Below are positions 43,249 to 50,793 of a stretch of DNA of 64,000 bases, in pieces. The position numbers and the translations under genes are program-made. The notes under the pieces are model-generated. The model made no database searches, was not told the origin of the DNA, and was given only the letters and a program-made list of their open reading frames with translations. Source of the stretch: Paraburkholderia caffeinitolerans (GTDB lineage: Bacteria > Pseudomonadota > Gammaproteobacteria > Burkholderiales > Burkholderiaceae); the NCBI RefSeq assembly GCF_902859945.1, contig NZ_CADIKL010000035.1, positions 1 to 64,000 on the forward strand, written 5' to 3'. The first letter of the stretch is position 1, and each line of letters begins with the position of its first letter.

Positions 43249-43962
43249 TCAGGACTCGACGCCGGCCACCAGCATGTAGCCGAGGCCCCAGACGGTCTTG
43301 ATGAAGCGCGGCTTGGCGGGATCTTCCTCGACGATCTGGCGCAGCCGCAGGATCTGCACGTCGACGCTGCGGTCGAGCGCGGCGTGGTCGCGCCCGCGGG
43401 CGCGCGCGAGCAGGTTCTCGCGGCTCACGGCGCGGTTCGGCGAAGAGCCGAGCGCGTGCAGCAGCAGCATCTGCGCCGAGTGAATCTCGATGGGCACGCC
43501 ATCGCGCAGCAGCGTTTGCTGGCCGACATCGAAGACGAAGTTGCCGAAGCGCAGCCGCTGCGACGTCACGGTGGGGTCGCCCGCGGCCATCTTCTGGCGG
43601 CGCAGCAGCGCCTTCACGCGCGCGACGAGTTCGTCGGGCAAGAAGGGCTTGGCAAGGTAGTCGTCGGCGCCGGTTTCGAGACCGATCACCTTGTCGGCGG
43701 CATCGCCCTTGGCCGTGAGCATCAGGATCGGCAGCGTGTGGCCTTCCGCGCGCAGGCGGCGGCAGACGCTCAGGCCGTCTTCGGGCTCCATCATGAGATC
43801 GAGCACCAGCAGGTCGTAGGGCTCGCGCTGCAGCATGCGGTCGAGGCGCTTGCCGTCGGCGACGGCGCGCACTTCGAAGCCGTGCCCGCTCAGGAAGCGC
43901 TGCAGCATGTTGCGCAGCTCGGCTTCGTCGTCGAGTACGAGAATCCGGTTTGCCTGCTCCAT
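43249..43962 (-). CDS. OmpR-family response regulator
   Basis: A 237-aa regulator. The receiver domain has the DDE acid pocket at 11-13, the phospho-acceptor D55 (LLVLDLMMEPEDG) and the lysine in YLAKPFLPDEL. The C-terminal winged helix (about 130-235) includes RAVSRENLLARARGRDHAALDRSVDVQILRLRQ. It is encoded directly before its EnvZ-like kinase and close to OmpR in layout. Targets cannot be read from the window; porin or envelope genes would be usual. Confidence 0.93.
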   Translation of the reverse strand: MEQANRILVLDDEAELRNMLQRFLSGHGFEVRAVADGKRLDRMLQREPYDLLVLDLMMEPEDGLSVCRRLRAEGHTLPILMLTAKGDAADKVIGLETGADDYLAKPFLPDELVARVKALLRRQKMAAGDPTVTSQRLRFGNFVFDVGQQTLLRDGVPIEIHSAQMLLLHALGSSPNRAVSRENLLARARGRDHAALDRSVDVQILRLRQIVEEDPAKPRFIKTVWGLGYMLVAGVES

Positions 43963-44280
43963 GGGCCGCCTCCCGCGGTGGTTGCAGTGTGTCGATGTTT
44001 CGAAGCATCCGGCGCGCGGCCGAACTCGAATGGCATTGGTCAGGGGTGCTACTGGATTGCGCCGGCTTCTACGATATTAGGCGAGTTGGCGTGGCTCGAA
44101 CGTCGCTTCGCGAACGTTCAAGCGTGGTCCACGCGCTTGCGCGCAGTGCGGCGTTCCTGTACCTTCACATCCTGCCGGGATAACCGAAGCTCCGCCTCGA
44201 AACCCATCCGTCGAACTCGATGCGCCCTGGCCCCTGTTGTGCGTGCCTGCGGGCGCTTCGTACGCACAGGAGGGTGCTTC
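43963..44280. other. 318-base divergent intergenic region
   Basis: Lies between the response regulator gene (leftward) and an MFS gene (rightward). The only clear element is AGGAGG at 44268-44273, the ribosome site that fixes the GTG start of the MFS gene. I see no convincing promoter, hairpin or coding stretch. Confidence 0.5.
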
Positions 44281-45483
44281 GTGGACTTGCGTGTCTATCT
44301 TCTCGCCGCCACCGTTTTTCTGGCCGGCATCGCTGAAAACATCTGCGTGGGCATCCTGCCCGAAATTGCCGTGGGGCTGCGCGTTTCCACGGCCGCCGCA
44401 GGTCAGCTCACCACTATTTTTTCCGCTGTTTTTGCACTTGCCGCGCTGGTGGCGGTGCCGCTCGTGGCGCGCGCCGGACGGCGCTTCGCGCTGTCCGCTT
44501 CGCTCGCGACATTCGCAGCCGCGAACCTGATCGCCGCTGCGAGCCCCAATTACGCGAGCCTCTTTGGCGCGCGCATGTTGATGGCGGCAAGCTGCGCAAC
44601 GCTCGTGCTGGTGGCGACGCGGCTCGCGGCCGCGCTCACCGTGCCCGAACGGCGCGGCCGTGCGATCGGCATCGTCTTCATGGGGATCAGCGCTTCGCTC
44701 GTGCTCGGCGTGCCGATCGGCATGCAAATCGCGCATGCGTGGGGCTGGCGCGCGGTGTTCGTCGCGATTGCCGTGCCGGTTCTGCCGCTGGCGCTCTGGC
44801 TGGGCCGGCAGGTACCGCGCGAGGACGCGTCCGAAAGCGCAGATCCCGAGGCAAGGCGCGCCTGGCGTGCGGTGCTCGGCCAGCGCCCATTGATGGCCGC
44901 ACAGTGCGTGTCGATTGCGATGATCGGCGGGCATTTCACGCTGTTTGCCTACTTGGCTCCGTATCTGCAAGCGTTGCGCGCGCCTGACGCCGCGACGCTC
45001 GCCGCCTTGTTCGTGGCCTTCGGGGTGGCGGGCGTGGCCGGCGCGTGGCTCGGCGGGATGGCATCGGACCGGCTGGGCGCGGCGCGCGCGCTGTGGTGCT
45101 GCCCGGCGGCTTTTCTGGTCTCGATGGCGGTGCTGCCCATGGCAGGCGGATCGACGCCCGGCACAGCCGCGTTGCTGTTCGTGCCCGCGATGATGTTGTG
45201 GGCCAGCATCAGCTGGTCGATTTCGCCGATCGTGCAGAACTACCTGATTCGAACCGCGCCGGAACTTGCGGATACGAGCGTGGGCTTCAATGTGTCCGCG
45301 ATGCATGTGGGCGTGGCGCTTGGCTCCGGGTTCGGCGGCATGCTCGTCGAGCGCGGCGCGCTGCTCGCGACGCCGTGGGCGGGCAGCGCGCTCGTGGCTG
45401 TGGCGCTCGGATTCGCGGGGCTTGCGCTCAAGCCGCGGCGGGCCGCACCGCGCACGTCGGCGCAAACGGGCGTTGCGCGCTAG
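44281..45483 (+). CDS. MFS transporter, drug/arabinose-efflux (DHA1/AraJ) type
   Basis: A 400-aa inner-membrane transporter with 12 hydrophobic segments. The start VYLLAATVFLAGIAENICVGILPEIAVGLRVSTAAAGQL is typical of DHA1 members such as AraJ/YdhP, and LVARAGRRFAL is the loop 2-3 motif. VLGVPIGMQIAHAWGWRAVF is motif C, a mark of antiporters, so export is likely. The start is GTG, with AGGAGG 7 bases upstream. It stands alone, divergent from the two-component pair. Confidence 0.88.
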   Translation: MDLRVYLLAATVFLAGIAENICVGILPEIAVGLRVSTAAAGQLTTIFSAVFALAALVAVPLVARAGRRFALSASLATFAAANLIAAASPNYASLFGARMLMAASCATLVLVATRLAAALTVPERRGRAIGIVFMGISASLVLGVPIGMQIAHAWGWRAVFVAIAVPVLPLALWLGRQVPREDASESADPEARRAWRAVLGQRPLMAAQCVSIAMIGGHFTLFAYLAPYLQALRAPDAATLAALFVAFGVAGVAGAWLGGMASDRLGAARALWCCPAAFLVSMAVLPMAGGSTPGTAALLFVPAMMLWASISWSISPIVQNYLIRTAPELADTSVGFNVSAMHVGVALGSGFGGMLVERGALLATPWAGSALVAVALGFAGLALKPRRAAPRTSAQTGVAR

Positions 45484-45514
45484 CGCGAGGCGCGGCGGGC
45501 GTTCAGTCCATTAG

Positions 45515-46513
45515 TCACGCCCAGTGCGCCGGCACCCATACGCGGCCTACCCAGTGAGCCGGGACCCAGACCGCGGCGCGCGGCGCGGGCGCGACGTAGA
45601 CGGCGCGCGGCAGCGGGCGGGCTGCGTAGACGACCTTGGGCGCGGGCGGCGCGACGTACACGACCTTCGGTGCAGGCGGCGCGACGTACACGACCTTCGG
45701 CGCGGGCGGCGCGACATAAACGGGCTTCGGCGGCGGGGGCGCAACATACACGGTCTTGGGCGCCTGAGCGACGACGACAGTGTTCGGTGCGGGCGGCGGG
45801 GCCACGTAGACCGTGCTGGTTGCGGGCGCGGGAGCGACGACCACCGGAGCCGGCGCCACTGCAACCGTGGCACCGCCCTGGACGACCGTCGTGCCGCCCG
45901 TGCTGACCGTACCTTCGCGAACGACGGTTGACCCGCCCGACGTCGTCACCACACCCGGCGCGACACGCGTGGCGCTGCCCGAATGCGTAACCGTCCCGCC
46001 CGCCGCGCCGGTGTCCGTACCCGAGCGATAGCAGGTCGAGCCTGCGCAATTCGTCGAAGCGCTGTGGCTCACGCTATTACCGTTCGCAGCCGTGACCGTG
46101 CCATTCGACGAATACTGGCCGGGCGCCGTGCGCGTCACGCTGCCCGAAGTCGATGCGCTGCGGCCATCCTCGCCCGTCATCGTGCCGGTGTGCGAGCAGG
46201 TGCCGCCCGCGCAGCTCGTGTCGCCCGCATGCTCGACCGAACGACCGTTCGGGCCGACTGCCGTGCCGCTGTTCGAGAACTGCCCGGGCGCGGTACGCGT
46301 GACGGTGCCGGTGTTGGTGGCGACGCCGCCCCATGGGCCGGCCACGCCGCCCGCATGCGAGCAGCTGCCGCCGCCGCACGAGGCATAGTGTGCGCCGTTA
46401 TAGGTGCCGCGCGGCGTGTAGGCGGTGCCGTGACCCGCCCAGCCCGCGAAGGCCGGCGCGCTGGCGAGGGTGAAGACGGTGGCGGCGAGGAGGGAGCGGG
46501 TCAGCAATTTCAT
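45515..46513 (-). CDS. secreted modular repeat protein (Cys-pair repeats, Pro-rich tail, VPAHW end)
   Basis: A 332-aa exported protein of unknown function. Residues 1-23 are a signal peptide (SAPAFA-GW). The mature N-terminal half has three 55-residue modules, each with a C-x4-C pair (C46/C51, C101/C106, C156/C161); VTRTAPGQ is shared at 71 and 126 and decays to ATRVAPG at 181. Residues 219-310 are Pro/Val-rich with decapeptide repeats of the type APKVVYVAPP. The last 17 residues duplicate VWVPAHW, similar to YXWGXW-repeat proteins of Burkholderia. It looks like an extended periplasmic or surface protein. It converges on the MFS gene. Confidence 0.75.
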   Translation of the reverse strand: MKLLTRSLLAATVFTLASAPAFAGWAGHGTAYTPRGTYNGAHYASCGGGSCSHAGGVAGPWGGVATNTGTVTRTAPGQFSNSGTAVGPNGRSVEHAGDTSCAGGTCSHTGTMTGEDGRSASTSGSVTRTAPGQYSSNGTVTAANGNSVSHSASTNCAGSTCYRSGTDTGAAGGTVTHSGSATRVAPGVVTTSGGSTVVREGTVSTGGTTVVQGGATVAVAPAPVVVAPAPATSTVYVAPPPAPNTVVVAQAPKTVYVAPPPPKPVYVAPPAPKVVYVAPPAPKVVYVAPPAPKVVYAARPLPRAVYVAPAPRAAVWVPAHWVGRVWVPAHWA

Positions 46514-46778
46514 TTGGGATCCTTGCGGTTCGGTTCAGTGCACGCATCGGCGTGTCAGCGGAACGAACTATAGGGCGGTCCCTGCTGCGAGTCTCGTGCA
46601 AAACCATGTCGCGGTGTTACACCGTGCGCGCACGACATGCGGCGACATACTTTGTGAGTGGTTCTCCGCGTCGGGCGCTTTTAAAGTGCGGTTCATCCGA
46701 CGCGACAAACAAGGCAGCAGCGAACGACGCGTCCTTTTCAACACCGCGCCAGGCGCTTCAATTCGCACACTGCTTACC

Positions 46779-47693
46779 ATGCTCTCCACTGGAAAACTTT
46801 CGTCGTACGTAACGCTCTTCATCGTCGCGGCCTCGTTGATCGAGGCTGTCGTGCTTACGTTCCGCAAACGCTGTAACGGCCAGGTCCCATTCGACTGGTC
46901 CGAAGTCTGGCTCTCGCTGGCTGATCTCGCCGGACGAAAATTGTTCGCGCTTTTGCCCGTTTCGCTCGCCACGCCGGTGTTTCATTTCGCATGGACGCAC
47001 CGGCTTTTCACGCTCACGATCGATAACGTCCTGCTCGTGCTGCTCATCTTCGTCGGCCAGGAATTCTGCTACTACTGCTATCACCGCGCCTCGCACCGGA
47101 TGCGCGTTTTCTGGGCGTCGCACGCGGTGCATCATTCGCCCAATCAGCTCACGCTGTCTTCCGCGTATCGCCTCGGGTGGACCAGCAAGCTCGCCGGTCC
47201 GGTTGTGTTCTTCGCGCCGCTCGTCTGGCTCGGCGTGCGCCCCGAAATTGCGGTTGCGATGCTCTCGTTCAATCTGCTCTATCAGTTCTGGCTGCACAAC
47301 ACCTGGATGCCGAAGCTCGGCTGGCTCGAATACGTGTTCAATACGCCTTCGGCGCATCGCGTGCATCATGCGTCCAACGTCGATTACCTCGACGCGAACT
47401 ACGGCGGCGTGCTGATCGTGTTCGACCGCCTGTTCGGCACCTATGTGCCGGAGCGCGAGGCCGAGCCGTGCCGCTACGGGCTCGTCACGCCCACGCGTTC
47501 GCGCAATCCGTTCGTGGTCGAGTTCGAGCACTGGACGAGCCTTGCGCGTGACATCGCCGCCGCGCCCGACTGGTGGACCGCCGTGCGCCACGTTATCCTG
47601 CCGCCGGGCTGGCGCGCGGACGGCGCGGGCGAAACCACGGAGGCGCTGCGCGAGCGCAGCCTGGCAGCAGCGCAGCCCGAGTCGCGAGTCTGA
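46779..47693 (+). CDS. sterol desaturase / fatty acid hydroxylase superfamily protein
   Basis: A 304-aa integral membrane di-iron enzyme. Its histidine boxes are H102-x3-H106 (HRASH), H115-x2-H118-H119 (HAVHH) and H193-x2-H196-H197 (HRVHH), with FVGQEFCYYCYHRASH as the superfamily core. Four to five hydrophobic segments are visible. Members hydroxylate or desaturate lipids, including sterols, fatty acids, carotenoids or ether lipids; the substrate is unknown. The ATG at 46779 is chosen because the conserved membrane part starts there; the frame is open further upstream to 46470 but antisense to the signal peptide of the repeat protein. Confidence 0.85.
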   Translation: MLSTGKLSSYVTLFIVAASLIEAVVLTFRKRCNGQVPFDWSEVWLSLADLAGRKLFALLPVSLATPVFHFAWTHRLFTLTIDNVLLVLLIFVGQEFCYYCYHRASHRMRVFWASHAVHHSPNQLTLSSAYRLGWTSKLAGPVVFFAPLVWLGVRPEIAVAMLSFNLLYQFWLHNTWMPKLGWLEYVFNTPSAHRVHHASNVDYLDANYGGVLIVFDRLFGTYVPEREAEPCRYGLVTPTRSRNPFVVEFEHWTSLARDIAAAPDWWTAVRHVILPPGWRADGAGETTEALRERSLAAAQPESRV

Positions 47694-47762
47694 TGCGCTG
47701 CCGCAGGAATTTCCAACCCAGGGTTCGGCAGGAGCCGAACCCACGACTCGCAGGAACTCAAG

Positions 47763-48473
47763 ATGGATGATTCAGTGAATGGCAAGGCGGTGGCGATCAC
47801 CGGCGGATTCGGCAGCCTCGGCATGGCGAGCGCGCAGTATCTCGCGGCGCGCGGCGCGCGCGTGGCGTTGATCGGCCGGGGCGCGGCGCCCGGCGACGAC
47901 GCCTGGCCCGCAGCGTTGGCCCAGGCGGTGCGCATCGGCGGCATCGACCTCGTCGATGCGGGCGCGGCGAACCAGGCGCTGGAGACGGCAAGCCAGGCGC
48001 TCCGCGGCCTCGATGCGCTCGTCAACATCGCGGGCGCGTTCCGCTGGGAAACGATCGCCGACGGCGATGCGCACACGTGGGACCTGATGTTCGACCTGAA
48101 CGTGAAGACGGCGCTCAATGCGTCGAAGGCGGCGCTGCCGCATCTGCTTGCGCGGGGCGCTGGGCGCATCGTGAACATCGGCGCCGGAGCGGGGCGCAAG
48201 GCCGGGCTCGGCATGGGCGCCTATGCGGCTTCGAAGGCGGGGGTGGCGCGGCTTACCGAGGCGCTGGCCGAGGAACTCAAGGACCAGCGCGTGACCGTCA
48301 ACGCGATTTTGCCGAGCATCATCGACACGCCACAAAACCGCGCCGATATGCCGGACGCCGATTTCACGCGCTGGGTGCAGCCCGATGAAATTGCGGCGGT
48401 GATTGCGTTTCTGATTTCCTCGGGCGCCAGCGCGGTGACGGGCGCGGAGATTGCAGTGAATGGGCGGGTGTGA
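47763..48473 (+). CDS. SDR-family oxidoreductase
   Basis: A 236-aa short-chain dehydrogenase. The cofactor motif GGFGSLG is at 14-20, NIAGAF at 88-93 is the NAG-type motif, and Y154 and K158 (GAYAASKAG) form the catalytic pair. The usual serine about 13 residues before the tyrosine is absent: the stretch is NIGAGAGRKAG, so activity may be reduced or altered. It follows the sterol-desaturase-family gene by 69 bases in the same direction, which suggests a shared lipid or small-molecule role. Confidence 0.88.
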   Translation: MDDSVNGKAVAITGGFGSLGMASAQYLAARGARVALIGRGAAPGDDAWPAALAQAVRIGGIDLVDAGAANQALETASQALRGLDALVNIAGAFRWETIADGDAHTWDLMFDLNVKTALNASKAALPHLLARGAGRIVNIGAGAGRKAGLGMGAYAASKAGVARLTEALAEELKDQRVTVNAILPSIIDTPQNRADMPDADFTRWVQPDEIAAVIAFLISSGASAVTGAEIAVNGRV

Positions 48474-48497
48474 GGCGTAGCCGCGGGCGACGCAGGG

Positions 48498-48842
48498 CTA
48501 GTGCCGGCCGCCGTGTGCACCACCGCCGCCTTCCCAGGTGCCGCCGCCTCCGCCACCACCGTGCCAGCCGCCACCACCGCCACCATGCCAGCCGCCCCCG
48601 TGCCAACCGCCGCCATGCCAGCCCCCGTGCCCGTGGTAGCAGCATCCGCCGCCGCCCCAGTAGGCGAAGCCGAAGCTCGGCCCGTAGTAGTAAGCGGGGT
48701 AGCCCCCATACGGGTAACCGTAAGCGTAGGGATAAGGGTAGCCGTAGCCATACGCGGGGTCGTAGTAGCCGGGATACCCGGGGTAAGCGATGCAGCCTGC
48801 AAGCGCCGCCGCCATCGCCAATGCGCAAATGAGCCGGAACAC
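48498..48842 (-). CDS. small Gly/Tyr/His-rich lipoprotein
   Basis: A 114-aa lipoprotein. The signal ends in the lipobox LAGC with C17 as the lipidated residue. Next come Tyr/Gly/Pro repeats (PGYPGYYDPAYGYGYPYPY), a CC pair at 67-68, then WHGGG repeats with eight histidines after residue 69. Such low-complexity lipoproteins occur across Burkholderia; function unknown, and the His-rich end might bind metal. The start is GTG at 48842, chosen because AGGAG lies 6 bases upstream; an ATG at 48947 would put about 35 non-signal residues in front. Confidence 0.7.
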   Translation of the reverse strand: MFRLICALAMAAALAGCIAYPGYPGYYDPAYGYGYPYPYAYGYPYGGYPAYYYGPSFGFAYWGGGGCCYHGHGGWHGGGWHGGGWHGGGGGGWHGGGGGGGTWEGGGGAHGGRH

Positions 48843-49026
48843 AGTGGTCTCCTGACGACCGGGGCGGGAGCAAGGCTCTTCGCCCTGAGTCCATTTAAGG
48901 CCTCGATATTGCTTTGACACCGGATTGCGGGTGGGGATCAAAAGCAATTGTGTCTTCAGATTACCGCAGCGCGCTTGAGACCGCTCAAGCGGGATTTTGA
49001 CCGCCAGTCGATGGCGTGGTCACCCT

Positions 49027-49046
49027 ATCGTCATATCGTCATATCG
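49027..49046. repeat. ATCGTCAT short tandem repeat
   Basis: ATCGTCAT is repeated about 2.5 times just after the stop codon of the leftward PepSY gene. A small array with no further structure seen. Confidence 0.5.
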
Positions 49047-50666
49047 TCAGGAAGACGAAAGATTGTTCGTGCGGCCGAATGCGAGCCGGTCGAGCAGCCA
49101 CACGGCCACGATGGTCGCGCCCATCAGCGGGAAGATCACGCCGAGCACGGCGAGCCCCGCCTTCCAGGCACGCATGGGCGGCGCGGCACGCTCGCGCGAG
49201 GGCGCGCCGAGTCCGCCTGTAGTGCGTGACGAGCGGGCGGGGCGGCGCAGCCACCACATGACGAAGCCGGTGACAGCAAGCGCCGCGAGCCCGAGCGAGA
49301 TCGCCGCGCATATCAACTGGTTCGCGAGGCCGAAGTAGCGGCCCATATGCAGCGACGTGCCATACGCAATAGCCTGCGAGACCGCGCCGTAATCGCCATA
49401 GCGAATGTCTTTGAGCACCTTGCCGCTGTACTGGTCGATATAGACGGTGCGCTCCTCTTTCGGGTCGGCGGGAAAGTACGAAACGACGTAGACGCCCGTT
49501 GCCGTGGCGGGCAGCGCAATGTCGTAGCCGCTTTGCACGCCGAGCGTGCGCATTTGGGCGATCACCTGCTCGAGCGTCCAGCGCGAACCGGGCGAAGTGC
49601 GCGCCTCGGGAGATTGCGGGACCGGCACCGCGCCCACGGCCCAGGGCACGTTGGGCAGCGGCAGGTCGTCCATTACCATGCCGGGCATCGACGCCATGTC
49701 GTGGCCCGCGTGTTCTGCATGTTCCGTATGTTCCGTATGTTCCGTATGTTCCGCGTGATCGGCATGGTTTCCGGGCGCCGCATGCGCCGTGTTTTGCGCC
49801 GCATTTTGTCCACTCGGCAGCGTCGATTGCAACGGCAGGCCGCCGCCCCATGCGCCGCGCGGCGCGCCGAGACTCACGCGCGTGGCAAGCGCCTTGAACT
49901 GTTTGCCCCACGAACCCGTCCACGGCAGGCCGCTCACGACGAATAAGAGCGCGCCCACCGCAAGCCAGATGCCGATGGCGCTGTGCAGGCTCTTCCAGAA
50001 AGGTCGGCCGGTTGCGCCGAAGCGCGGCCACAGCGCGGCGCGTATTGTCGCCAAACCGGCGGCCAACCCAGACGCGCCCTTGGCCGCGCCGCCAGCGGAA
50101 CCTCGCGCACCCGACTGCCGCGGCCACCATAATGCAACGCCGGTGACGATCATCACGAGCGTCCAGCAAGCGGCCAGCTCCATCAGCAACTCGCCGGTTT
50201 TGCCGAGCAGCAGTTTGCGGTGCAGCATGCGGTCCACCTGCATGAAGCGGCTCTCCACGTCGAGCGTGCCGAGCACTTCGCCGCTGTACGGGTTCACATA
50301 GACACTCTCCTTGGCGCCGCCATCGAGTGCGAAAACAAACTCCGCGCTGCGCGCGGGATTCGCTTCGACGTGGGCCCGCAACAGGCGCGCACCCGGCGGC
50401 AGCGCTTCGCGCGCACGCGTGAGCAGGGCGTCGGCGGGCAAGCGCGGCATCGCGACGGGCGCGACCACGAGTCGGTGCGGATACAGCAGCGGCTCGATCT
50501 GTGGCTGGAAGCAATAGATCGTGCCGGTGATCGCGAGCACGATCAGAAACGGCATGACGAACAGGCCGGCATAGAAGTGCCAGCGCCATAGCGTGCGATA
50601 GCCTGGATGAACGGCGCCGGCAGCGCGGGCGGCGCGCGTGGCGGAGGCGGGCAGCGTGGCGGACAT
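49047..50666 (-). CDS. PepSY-domain (PiuB/FsrB-like) membrane protein with a His/Met-rich loop
   Basis: A 539-aa PepSY-associated TM protein. Membrane segments lie at about 32-51, 165-182, 228-248, 450-472 and 506-526. PepSY repeats follow: YVNPYSGEVLGTLDVESRF (123-141) and VYIDQYSGKVLKDIRYGDYG (408-427). A periplasmic loop at 295-332 has nine histidines in A/T-E-H repeats followed by GHDMASMPGMVM, a composition seen in copper proteins. The family is linked to iron-siderophore reduction and metal uptake. It is third in the order DUF2946 - TonB receptor - PepSY. The ATG at 50666 fits the conserved WHFYAGLFVMPF start. Confidence 0.88.
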   Translation of the reverse strand: MSATLPASATRAARAAGAVHPGYRTLWRWHFYAGLFVMPFLIVLAITGTIYCFQPQIEPLLYPHRLVVAPVAMPRLPADALLTRAREALPPGARLLRAHVEANPARSAEFVFALDGGAKESVYVNPYSGEVLGTLDVESRFMQVDRMLHRKLLLGKTGELLMELAACWTLVMIVTGVALWWPRQSGARGSAGGAAKGASGLAAGLATIRAALWPRFGATGRPFWKSLHSAIGIWLAVGALLFVVSGLPWTGSWGKQFKALATRVSLGAPRGAWGGGLPLQSTLPSGQNAAQNTAHAAPGNHADHAEHTEHTEHTEHAEHAGHDMASMPGMVMDDLPLPNVPWAVGAVPVPQSPEARTSPGSRWTLEQVIAQMRTLGVQSGYDIALPATATGVYVVSYFPADPKEERTVYIDQYSGKVLKDIRYGDYGAVSQAIAYGTSLHMGRYFGLANQLICAAISLGLAALAVTGFVMWWLRRPARSSRTTGGLGAPSRERAAPPMRAWKAGLAVLGVIFPLMGATIVAVWLLDRLAFGRTNNLSSS

Positions 50667-50793
50667 CGGATGCTCCTCGTGGCCCGGCGCGTCCCTATGG
50701 GGGCGCACCGAACCAGCAGTGATATTGGTTGAGGCCGCGATAACGGCAGCGGCGATTAAAGGCGGTTAATGACGATTACAGGCAGGCGTTCGC

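Noticed and set aside
46470..46778. 103-codon N-terminal extension of the sterol-desaturase-family protein
   Set aside because: It runs antisense over the signal peptide of the repeat protein, has no ribosome site, and the membrane part begins at the later ATG.
49698..49785. Possible CRISPR-like array
   Set aside because: Nine-base in-frame repeats inside the PepSY coding region, encoding a His-rich loop; no spacers.
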